Positions 9,694 to 17,184 of a stretch of DNA of 64,000 nt are shown piece by piece (positions within the stretch are counted from its first letter, which is position 1; every line of letters starts with the position of its first letter). Both the position numbers and the translations under genes were made by a program. Under the pieces are notes generated by a model. That model saw only the letters and a program-made list of their open reading frames with translations. It did not search any database and was not told the DNA's origin. This DNA is from Bacillota bacterium (GTDB taxonomy: Bacteria; Bacillota; UBA4882; UBA8346), in assembly GCA_023401925.1 (NCBI GenBank), contig JAEXDA010000073.1:123118-187117 (forward strand), given 5' to 3'.

Positions 9694-10989
9694 ATGAAAA
9701 AAAGGTTTTTGATGATCATGGCGGGTTTGATGTTTATTTTAATGCTGGCCTTGAGTGTGTATGGAGCGCCTAAACGATCCACCATCACATTTTGGGCTGC
9801 GGCAGTGACCCCGGAAAGGGATCAATTTTTCAATGAAGTGGTGAAGAAGTTTGAAGCGAAATACCCGGATATTCATGTTGACTATCTCGGGATTCCCGGT
9901 GATCTGGTTGGTTACCGCCAAAAATGGGATGTTGCTTTTGCTTCCGGAACCGATCCCGACATCACCAATGATTTTAATTCCAAACAAGTTCAGATTGGGG
10001 CATTGGAGCCGCTGGATAAATACTTTAACAAATGGGCGGAACGTAAATTGATGAATCCCGCATTGGTAACGGGTAATCGTTCATTTGATCCGAAACATCA
10101 TAAATTGTATGCTTTACCTTACAGTGCACAACCTTGGGTGATGTGGATCCGTCCCGATTGGTTTAAAGTGGCTGGTTTGAAGATCCCGGAGACTTGGGAT
10201 GAATTTTTCGCTGCGATTCCAAGATTGACCGACAAAGAAAAAGGTGCGTACGGTCTTAGCATTCGAGGCGGCGGCGGTAGTGCCAATACTTTGGAAATGT
10301 TGATGTACTCTTATTCCGGAATTCAAAATTATTTTGATTCAAAAGGTCATAGCACTATCAATAATCCTAAAAATGTGGAGTTTGTTGAGAAATACCTTGG
10401 AATGTATAATAAATACACTCCGGAGGACGATCTGACGAAGGGCTGGACCCAACTGGCGGCTACGTTCCAATCGGGTAAAGCGGCTGTTGTAGTTCACAAT
10501 CTGGGTTCTGCCAGTTCTCATGAAAAAGCATTTGGCGGCGATCGTAGCAAGTTTATGGCGATTTCGTTTCCTAAGAGCGTTAAGGGATACCGTCAACACC
10601 CAGGCTTGATGCCGCTTGGTTTGACAATGTCGAAGCATTCAAAGGATAAAGAGGCGGTTTGGAAATTCCTCACATTTTATTTATCCAAAGAAACCAACAG
10701 CGCTTATGGCAAACTCTATGGCGAGATACCGGCCAACAGCGAAGCTGCTGATGATGTTTGGGTTCATCAGCTGCCTTATATGGAAACCGGTTCGCAGTTT
10801 ATCAATTCGAAGACTACCCAATTCGGCAGCAATCCATTTTATCTGCCGAACTATACTACTATCCAGGCGAAGATTGAACCTTCCATCCAAATGGTGATGT
10901 TGAAACAGAAAACTGCCAAACAGATGTTGGATGAATGGGCAAAAATGCTGGAGAAAGAAAAAACCGATTTTGATGCTTTTTTGAAATAA
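9694..10989 (+). CDS. Extracellular solute-binding protein family 1 (sugar ABC importer)
   Basis: This is the 431-residue substrate receptor of the importer. An N-terminal signal peptide ends near LALSVYG-APKR and has no lipobox cysteine, so the mature protein is free. A soluble receptor makes sense only if an outer membrane retains it, which fits the LptD- and Pal-like proteins in this window. The family-1 fold is seen in TITFWAAAVTPERDQFFNEVVKKFE, ASGTDPDI and GKAAVVV. AAGGAGGGTG precedes the ATG. The neighbouring GH43 suggests xylo- or arabino-oligosaccharides as ligand, but this is inference. Confidence 0.92.
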   Translation: MKKRFLMIMAGLMFILMLALSVYGAPKRSTITFWAAAVTPERDQFFNEVVKKFEAKYPDIHVDYLGIPGDLVGYRQKWDVAFASGTDPDITNDFNSKQVQIGALEPLDKYFNKWAERKLMNPALVTGNRSFDPKHHKLYALPYSAQPWVMWIRPDWFKVAGLKIPETWDEFFAAIPRLTDKEKGAYGLSIRGGGGSANTLEMLMYSYSGIQNYFDSKGHSTINNPKNVEFVEKYLGMYNKYTPEDDLTKGWTQLAATFQSGKAAVVVHNLGSASSHEKAFGGDRSKFMAISFPKSVKGYRQHPGLMPLGLTMSKHSKDKEAVWKFLTFYLSKETNSAYGKLYGEIPANSEAADDVWVHQLPYMETGSQFINSKTTQFGSNPFYLPNYTTIQAKIEPSIQMVMLKQKTAKQMLDEWAKMLEKEKTDFDAFLK

Positions 10990-11009
10990 ACATCCATACC
11001 CAAAATAGA

Positions 11010-11129
11010 GGCTGTCGCAAAAGGATTGTAAAATCCCTTCGATATACAATATGTTGCGTTGAATGACAAACATTGATGGGTTGTATATCTTTATCGGTAA
11101 ATTTTCTTTTGCAGCAGCCCCTTTTTTAT
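11010..11129. repeat. Long multi-arm palindrome ending in a terminator
   Basis: GGCTGTCGCAAAAG at 11010-11023 pairs with CTTTTGCAGCAGCC at 11106-11119 and is followed by a T-rich run. Inside the loop GATATACAA (11041-11049) pairs with TTGTATATC (11081-11089), and a third small ATGTT/AACAT arm is possible. The whole folds as one extended hairpin of about 110 bases between the binding-protein and GH43 genes. It should act as a terminator or partial attenuator. Its size and nested symmetry also resemble a small mobile palindromic element. Confidence 0.7.
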
Positions 11130-11199
11130 TTATGGAGATCGCTGATGGAAGATGCCATTTACCTAAAGAAAAGCAAGCTAAAATTGAATTTAGGAAGGA

Positions 11200-12783
11200 A
11201 TGAATCATTTGCATTCCATAATAAACCCTATTTTGCCGGGTTTTAACCCCGATCCTTCAATTTTGAGGGTGGGCGATGACTACTATATTGCTACCTCAAC
11301 CTTTGAGTGGTTTCCCGGTGTGTTAATTCACCATTCCAAGGATTTAATTCATTGGCGTCCCGTTACTCATGCCTTGGATCGTCCTTCCCAATTGGATCTT
11401 AGAGGAGATCCTTCCTCAGGAGGAGTTTGGGCGCCTTGTTTAAGTTATGATGGAAAGCTTTTTTATTTGATTTTTACCGATGTTAAAACGCGAGGAATTG
11501 TTAAGGACACTCATAATTATCTGGTAACTACCGATGATATCCTGGGGAAATGGTCGGAGCCGGTTTATTTAAATAGCACCGGGTTTGATCCTTCGCTTTT
11601 TCATGATGATGACGGCAAAAAATGGTTAGTGAATATGGTTTGGGACCATCGTAAAAACCATAATCCTTTTTCAGGCATCGTTACACAGGAATATTCCCCT
11701 GCCGAGAGACGGCTAATCGGGCCGGAGTTCAAGATTTTTGATGGAACGGAGCTTGGACGGACGGAAGGACCTCATTTATATAAAGTTAACGGGTATTACT
11801 ATTTGTTGATGGCCGAGGGCGGTACCGGATTAAAACATGCAGTGACGCTAACCCGTTCAAAATCGTTATTGGGTCCATACGAAGTCCATCCGAATAACCC
11901 TATTTTGACATCATGGACTGATCCGAATTTACCGCTGCAAAAAGCCGGTCATGGAGACTTGGTGGAAACCCAAAATGACCAGTGGTATATGGTTCATCTT
12001 TGTGGAAGACCGATCCCTACAAGGGGCTATTGCACTTTAGGACGGGAAACGGCTATTCAAAAAGTAGTCTGGTCGGATGATCATTGGCTATATCTGGCTT
12101 CCGGCGGGAATCAACCGGCTCTCGAAGTGGAAGGCCCCGATTTACCTGAACACGTGTGGGAAAAAGATCCCGTAAGGGATGATTTTAATTCTTTCAATGT
12201 AAGTCCGCATTATCAAACGTTACGAATTCCCTTTCGGGAAGAGAATTTTTCACTCACAGAACGGCCTGGCTTTTTGCGGATCAAAGGACGGGAATCGCTT
12301 AGTTCCAAACATAATCAAAGCTTGATAGCCCGACGTCAGCAGGCATTTTGTTATACCGCCGGCACTTGTGTGGAATTTGAACCCGATACGTTTAAACAAA
12401 TGGCCGGTTTGATTTGTTTCTATGATACTCAAAATTGGTATTATCTCCGAATCTCCCATGATGAATCCCTTGGGAAATGTTTGGGAATTATTAGTTGTGA
12501 TAACGATAATTTTGACGAACCTATGAGTACGGAGGTAAGTATTGAGGGGTGGTCCCATTGCTATTTGCAAGTCCGGATTGACTATGATAAATTACAATTT
12601 TATTATTCCAAGGAAGGAAACGCATGGGCGGCATTGGGGCCGGTGCTCGATGCGGGTAAGCTTTCCGATGAGCATTGTCTTGAAGGGACTTTTACCGGTT
12701 CAATGGTAGGGCTTTGCTGTCAAGATTTAACGGGACGGGGCCAAGCAGCCGATTTTGAATTTTTTGAATACCTGGAACGATAA
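11200..12783 (+). CDS. Glycoside hydrolase family 43, beta-xylosidase-like
   Basis: This is a 527-residue inverting glycosidase without a signal peptide, so it should cleave imported xylo- or arabinoxylo-oligosaccharides. The five-bladed propeller carries the three expected acids: Asp18 (FNPDPSIL), Asp130 (GFDPSLF) and Glu189 (RTEGPHLY). A C-terminal beta-sandwich of about 200 residues (from roughly 325, DDFNSFN onward) matches the two-domain XynB type. The ribosome site AGGAAGG is only one base from the ATG at 11200. A TTG at 11209, giving MHSIINPILPG, has better spacing and may be the true start. Gene order suggests control by the YesM/YesN pair upstream. Confidence 0.9.
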   Translation: MNHLHSIINPILPGFNPDPSILRVGDDYYIATSTFEWFPGVLIHHSKDLIHWRPVTHALDRPSQLDLRGDPSSGGVWAPCLSYDGKLFYLIFTDVKTRGIVKDTHNYLVTTDDILGKWSEPVYLNSTGFDPSLFHDDDGKKWLVNMVWDHRKNHNPFSGIVTQEYSPAERRLIGPEFKIFDGTELGRTEGPHLYKVNGYYYLLMAEGGTGLKHAVTLTRSKSLLGPYEVHPNNPILTSWTDPNLPLQKAGHGDLVETQNDQWYMVHLCGRPIPTRGYCTLGRETAIQKVVWSDDHWLYLASGGNQPALEVEGPDLPEHVWEKDPVRDDFNSFNVSPHYQTLRIPFREENFSLTERPGFLRIKGRESLSSKHNQSLIARRQQAFCYTAGTCVEFEPDTFKQMAGLICFYDTQNWYYLRISHDESLGKCLGIISCDNDNFDEPMSTEVSIEGWSHCYLQVRIDYDKLQFYYSKEGNAWAALGPVLDAGKLSDEHCLEGTFTGSMVGLCCQDLTGRGQAADFEFFEYLER

Positions 12784-12981
12784 AACTTAGGTTTAACTGG
12801 GGGTAAAGGATATGACCCAACGAGCCATTTTAAAAAGATTAATTTTAACATAAATGTAATGATATCCAATAAAGGATCTCTTTTTTTTTGATACAAAAAA
12901 TAAAAAAATTAGTTACAATATAGGGAAGGGTAAATTTTTATGGACAAACCAAAAAAGTTCTAAATTGAACGGAAGAAAGTA

Positions 12982-14082
12982 GTGAGAAGCTTGAAAAAAC
13001 CTCTTTTTTTGCTAATTATCATTCTTCTTTTTTTTATCCTCATCAATCAGGGATGGTCCGAGGAGCGGCTGGAAACTTATACCGGTGTTTTGCTGGGGTT
13101 TCGCAATGACAGCGAAGATACCAGCTCGTACCGGACCCTTTGGATTACCAATGAATCGGGTAAAATTAAAGTCAATCAAAGATCGGGTATCTTATTTCCC
13201 GATGGTGAGGATTTCTGGGTGATCCGAGAAAAGTGGTATGAGAAAGAAACATACAGTACACTTGGGAATACCAAGATCCGAATTCAATATTTATTAGCCC
13301 ATCCATTCGCGGAACCCCTCTCGTTGAATGAGAAATTTCGTAATTACCTTAACTTGGTGGAAGAAGATTGGGCTCAGGTCAATGAATCATCGAGACTGAT
13401 GTTTATTGGATCCCGTTATGCCTGTATCAAACAGGAAAACAGCTATGATTCCGGCGCGCTTCGCCGGGAGGAATCTGCCGTTTTTGTCCGGGAAATATCG
13501 GATCTTAATCGTTCTTTCATTTATAATGATCATAATGATGGCTTTGATGATAAAAGAAACGTCTCTATCGAAAAGCTTTTCGGCTCTTCAGCCACTGTTT
13601 ATATAAAAGACTACCGGACGATGAAGATTTCGGAAACAGAGGAGGAATTGGTTGGCAAATCTTCTACGGTCTCAAACCTGACCGATGAATATGGCTGGGG
13701 AGTGACGCGCAAGTCCAATCGTTGGCAGCCTCAAATTGCCAAGAAATGGTTTTTTGAAAATGGGGCTGCCCAATTTTATATGTTTCAACTCTATGATTTG
13801 CCACTGGAAGTTCCTAAAAATTTAGTCCGCTATCCTGAAGCCGCTAACAGTCTTCGGGAACTCAAAAAGCTCGTCCCTAACGCAATGGATGCTGTCGTTT
13901 CACCCAATCAAGATTTATGGATCGCGTTTACATCCGGCAAGGCGTTGATCTTCCCGGGGAAAGATTTAAAAGATCCCGTCCAAGTGAGAGTTAGTAGTAA
14001 AGAATCGCTGATTATGTGCGAATGGGCATTGGGAAAGGATGTTTCCCGGTGGGATGAGAAGTTATCGGAATTCTTAAAATAA
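12982..14082 (+). CDS. Secreted protein of unknown function
   Basis: I do not recognise this 366-residue protein. It starts with a positively charged and very hydrophobic segment (LKKPLFLLIIILLFFILINQGWS), which is a signal peptide or membrane anchor, followed by a polar exported part. There are no cysteine pairs, repeats or catalytic motifs that I can name. A GTG at 12982 or a TTG at 12991 could be the start; GGAAGAAAG lies just upstream. The 200-base gap before it is very AT-rich. No neighbour suggests a role. Confidence 0.7.
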   Translation: MRSLKKPLFLLIIILLFFILINQGWSEERLETYTGVLLGFRNDSEDTSSYRTLWITNESGKIKVNQRSGILFPDGEDFWVIREKWYEKETYSTLGNTKIRIQYLLAHPFAEPLSLNEKFRNYLNLVEEDWAQVNESSRLMFIGSRYACIKQENSYDSGALRREESAVFVREISDLNRSFIYNDHNDGFDDKRNVSIEKLFGSSATVYIKDYRTMKISETEEELVGKSSTVSNLTDEYGWGVTRKSNRWQPQIAKKWFFENGAAQFYMFQLYDLPLEVPKNLVRYPEAANSLRELKKLVPNAMDAVVSPNQDLWIAFTSGKALIFPGKDLKDPVQVRVSSKESLIMCEWALGKDVSRWDEKLSEFLK

Positions 14083-14144
14083 TAAGTTTCATCTTCTGAT
14101 GAGGAACAATTTGGCTTTTCGGTACCGTAGTACTTTCCGACTGA

Positions 14145-14435
14145 TTGATTAAACTAATCCGACCTAATTCTGGTTGGTTCGTTGGGCGAAATTATCCGCC
14201 TTATGCATTTCAGTACAAAGCGAGTGACAATCGGTGGAGGGGGACAGCTTATAATAACCGAAAAGTACTGGTTATACTTGAAATTGGAGCACTGATGACA
14301 TCCTGTATTGTTCGTCCTTTTAATCTGGAGCGTTATACTGTTAAAATAAAGCCCGGTGAAAGCATTGCGAAAGGGTATCGTCAAAGTATGGCGAATTACT
14401 CAAGTCGTGCTGGATGGATTTTGATTCTTCATTAA
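14145..14435 (+). CDS. Doubtful 96-residue frame
   Basis: This is an open frame beginning with TTG between the secreted unknown and hexokinase. The peptide (GWFVGRNYPPYAFQYKAS and so on) has a protein-like composition, but there is no clear ribosome site and I recognise no family. It may be the remains of a longer gene. The opposite strand is open too, so coding status is uncertain. Confidence 0.25.
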   Translation: MIKLIRPNSGWFVGRNYPPYAFQYKASDNRWRGTAYNNRKVLVILEIGALMTSCIVRPFNLERYTVKIKPGESIAKGYRQSMANYSSRAGWILILH

Positions 14436-14467
14436 AAATCATAGAACAATGAGAGGTTGTTGTTTCA

Positions 14468-15745
14468 ATGGATTTATTGCAAAGTCTGCAAAAAGAACTG
14501 GAAGTTTCAATCGATAAAATTGATGAGATTGCCCAAAATTTTAAAAAAGCAATCGAAAGTGGGCTGAAAGGTGAAAGCAGTCCTTTATTAATGATTCCTT
14601 CCTATATCGGCAAGCCTTCGGGAGAAGAGTCGGGAACCTTTCTTGCAGTCGACATGGGTGGTTCCAATGTCAGGGTGGCCAAATTTTCTATCAAAGACCG
14701 CAATATCACAAAAATCGCCGAGGTTTCATCCGGGTTGCGAAGCGCTGATGGAACATGGGATTATACCACTAGTGAAACAACAGCGGAAGAATTATTTGAC
14801 TTTTTTGCTGAAAAAATTGCCCAAATTGTTGGTCCGGGCGAGCGGTATTATTTAGGGCATACCTTTTCATTTCCAACCAAGCAAACAAACATCAATCACG
14901 CGACTTTGATCATGTGGATGAAGGAAATCAGCGTCACCGGCGTAGTCGGTAAAAATCCAAATCAACTTTTATTGGAAGCCTTACAACGCAAAAAACTTGA
15001 GGTGTATCCCTGCGCTATTCTAAACGATACGGTCGGGACTTTGCTGGTTGCGGCCTGTCAATATGCGGACGCAGATATTGGCACGATACTGGGGACGGGA
15101 CATAATACATGTTATGTCGAGCCTCATCATCCATTAACCGGAAAACCGATGATTGTGAATATGGAAGCGGCTAATTTTGATTGGAAACTTCCCTTTACAG
15201 AGTATGATAACCTTTTGGATGCTGCGAGTAACAAACCGGGCGGCGCTCGACTGGAAAAGATGATGAGCGGAGTATACTTGGGGGAACTTGTGAGGATTAT
15301 TCTTTGTAAGTCGGCAGATCAGGGAAGTCTTTTGAAAAATAATCAAAAACTAATGTCTTCCTTCTGTGAAAAAAATAGTCTACCCTCAAAAGAAGTATCG
15401 GAATTCATTTCAAATCGAAAGTATATTCAATCGGTTTTTGATTGTTTCGCTCCGGATGCTGAAATGATTCAAGAAATCTCGAGGCTGGTCGTAGAAAGAG
15501 CCGCCCGGTTGGTTGCAGGGACTTATATCGGTACGGCGCTTCACATTGATCCCGATCTTGAACAGCAGCATATGGTGGCCGTAGACGGATCGATCTACGA
15601 AAAGATGGCTGGGTTTAAAGAAGAGTTGCGCAAAGGGCTGGATGAAGCTCTTGGAAATAAGGCCGATAAAATAAGGGTCCAGCTTGTAAAGGACGGTTCG
15701 GGTGCCGGTGCTGCAGTGGCTGCCGCCATGGTGAGAGGGGATTGA
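14468..15745 (+). CDS. Hexokinase of the eukaryotic type
   Basis: This is a 425-residue sugar kinase that phosphorylates glucose or another hexose at C6 using ATP. It belongs to the eukaryotic hexokinase fold family and not to the ROK or Glk families usual in bacteria. The motifs run in order: phosphate-1 loop FLAVDMGGSNVRVAK at about residues 58-72, sugar loop TFSFPTKQT followed by LIMWMKEI, catalytic Asp in ILNDTVGTLLVA, phosphate-2 GTILGTGHNTCYVE, and the adenosine segment VAVDGSIYEK with GSGAGAA near the end. The length corresponds to a single hexokinase unit. AGAGGTTG lies a little upstream of the ATG. It fits the sugar-catabolic setting but is transcribed alone. Confidence 0.92.
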   Translation: MDLLQSLQKELEVSIDKIDEIAQNFKKAIESGLKGESSPLLMIPSYIGKPSGEESGTFLAVDMGGSNVRVAKFSIKDRNITKIAEVSSGLRSADGTWDYTTSETTAEELFDFFAEKIAQIVGPGERYYLGHTFSFPTKQTNINHATLIMWMKEISVTGVVGKNPNQLLLEALQRKKLEVYPCAILNDTVGTLLVAACQYADADIGTILGTGHNTCYVEPHHPLTGKPMIVNMEAANFDWKLPFTEYDNLLDAASNKPGGARLEKMMSGVYLGELVRIILCKSADQGSLLKNNQKLMSSFCEKNSLPSKEVSEFISNRKYIQSVFDCFAPDAEMIQEISRLVVERAARLVAGTYIGTALHIDPDLEQQHMVAVDGSIYEKMAGFKEELRKGLDEALGNKADKIRVQLVKDGSGAGAAVAAAMVRGD

Positions 15746-15791
15746 ATCGTCCTTAGTTTTTTGGAAAATTGAATGCTTTCCGGATTGAGCC

Positions 15792-15853
15792 AGGCTGTCC
15801 AAAAGGGTTTATCGTGGTAAATGACGATAGTTTCCTTTGGGAGAGCCTTTTTT
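15792..15853. terminator. Terminator between convergent genes
   Basis: AGGCTGTCCAAAAGG at 15792-15806 pairs imperfectly with CCTTTGGGAGAGCCT at 15834-15848, followed by T residues. It separates the hexokinase gene from the convergent LysE gene. The left arm resembles those of the hairpins at 11010 and 20342. Confidence 0.7.
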
Positions 15854-15860
15854 ATTGCAA

Positions 15861-16478
15861 TTATAAAAATATTTGCAATAAGTTATATAAAGAAAACCCA
15901 AGGATGATAAGGCCAGCTAAACGGTTGACCCAATGCAGCCATACCGGATTAAAGTGATGACGGAAGAAGCCTATCCCGCCGCTGAGTAAAAGCCACCAAA
16001 GCATGGAGCCAGTAAAAACGCCAACTACAACGGAAAGGGTTGAACGGTAATCTCTTTGGGCGGCCCCCACACCCAGTCCGGCGAAAACAGCGGTAAAAGA
16101 AAGAATTGTCATCGGATTGGTGATAGTCAGTAGAAAGGTTGAGGCATATGCGTGAAGGATGTTTCCCCCCGTATTGGTTTCCGAGTTTGCAGAAGGAATG
16201 GTCCTGAAAGTTTTCCAACCCAAATAAAGTAAACATAAACTGCCTAGAGTCTGAATATAGAGTCGAAGGTTGATGAGAACATCGGATACCGCGGTTAGGC
16301 TGAAAGCGGCGATTGAACCATAGACGGCATCGGCTGTGGCGGCGCCTAAACCTGATATAAGCCCGATGCTCATTCCTTGGGTTAAAGTCCGGCGAATGCA
16401 TAAAATTCCAATAGGGCCAACCGGAGCTGCAATCGAAAATCCCAAAATGAGTCCTTTCATAAAAAGAGTAAGATTCAT
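15861..16478 (-). CDS. LysE-family amino-acid exporter
   Basis: This is a 205-residue inner-membrane exporter with about six helices. The N-terminus FMKGLILGFSIAAPVGPIGILCIRRTL carries the conserved APVGP motif of the LysE/RhtB family, which exports amino acids. The ATG is preceded by AGGAGGA located at the end of the Lrp gene. The two genes are one base apart, so they form an operon and the regulator very likely controls the exporter. The amino acid exported cannot be read from the sequence. Confidence 0.9.
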   Translation of the reverse strand: MNLTLFMKGLILGFSIAAPVGPIGILCIRRTLTQGMSIGLISGLGAATADAVYGSIAAFSLTAVSDVLINLRLYIQTLGSLCLLYLGWKTFRTIPSANSETNTGGNILHAYASTFLLTITNPMTILSFTAVFAGLGVGAAQRDYRSTLSVVVGVFTGSMLWWLLLSGGIGFFRHHFNPVWLHWVNRLAGLIILGFSLYNLLQIFL

Positions 16479-16479
16479 T

Positions 16480-16947
16480 TTAGTCCTCCTGTGGCAAACT
16501 CACGGGTAAAAGAGGGGTTTCTTTGTTGGTTGACAAGATAATGGTAGTCCGGGTTTTTAAGATTTCCGGGAGGGACTTGATCTCTTCGCTGATCAAATAT
16601 TCGAGCCGTTTGGTATCAGAGCAACGAACTTTCAGAATATAATCTTCTTCGCCGGCAATGTGGTGACATTCCAAAATTTCAGCCATCTTTTGAATTTGAT
16701 CCAGGAAGTGTTTTCGACGTTCGGGCCGATCCAAGGTTACCGATATGAATGCCGCTATGCCCAAACCGACGCTTTCGGGATCAACTAAAGCTGAGTATCC
16801 CTTAATGATGCCGTTTTCCTCTAATTTATGGACCCTATCGGCCGCCGCCGGAGCGGATAACCCTAAAATACCGCCTAACTCAGCCCAGGTTGATCGTCCT
16901 TGTTTCATTAGATAAGCGATTAATTTGTAATCAAAGGAATCAAACAT
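16480..16947 (-). CDS. Lrp/AsnC-family transcription regulator
   Basis: This is a 155-residue DNA-binding regulator. The N-terminal winged helix (WAELGGILGLSAPAAADRVHKLEENGIIKGYSA) is followed by the RAM ligand-binding domain at about residues 65-140 (GLGIAAFISVTL, CHHIAGEEDYILKVRC). The family senses amino acids. The ATG at 16947 is preferred to a TTG three codons upstream because AAAGGA is 9 bases before it. It is the first gene of the operon with the LysE exporter. Amino-acid-triggered export is the usual role of such pairs. Confidence 0.92.
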   Translation of the reverse strand: MFDSFDYKLIAYLMKQGRSTWAELGGILGLSAPAAADRVHKLEENGIIKGYSALVDPESVGLGIAAFISVTLDRPERRKHFLDQIQKMAEILECHHIAGEEDYILKVRCSDTKRLEYLISEEIKSLPEILKTRTTIILSTNKETPLLPVSLPQED

Positions 16948-17095
16948 AAAAAACAATCCTTTCGAAGGTATATTATCAATAATATCTTATAATAAAAAGA
17001 AAAGCAATTATAATTTTTAGAAATTCTGATTGGGAAAACGTCCGGGGGACTGATTGTATTTTGTCAAAAAGGAATAACTTGGGCAAAAAGGCTTA

Positions 17096-17125
17096 TTGTT
17101 ACATTTTGTGGATATATGATATAAT
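17096..17125 (+). promoter_or_regulatory. Sigma-A promoter with extended -10
   Basis: TTGTTA at 17096-17101 and TATAAT at 17120-17125 are separated by 18 bases. The -10 is preceded by TGA, an extended -10 signal. It drives the LptD-like gene that starts 60 bases downstream. Confidence 0.7.
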
Positions 17126-17184
17126 TATTCTAATTTAAAGAAATGTCTGAATTTAAAACAACAGTCAATGAACTTTGAAGGTGC

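Noticed and set aside
10681..11214. 177-residue minus-strand frame
   Set aside because: It is antisense to the binding-protein gene and the long hairpin; no homology seen.
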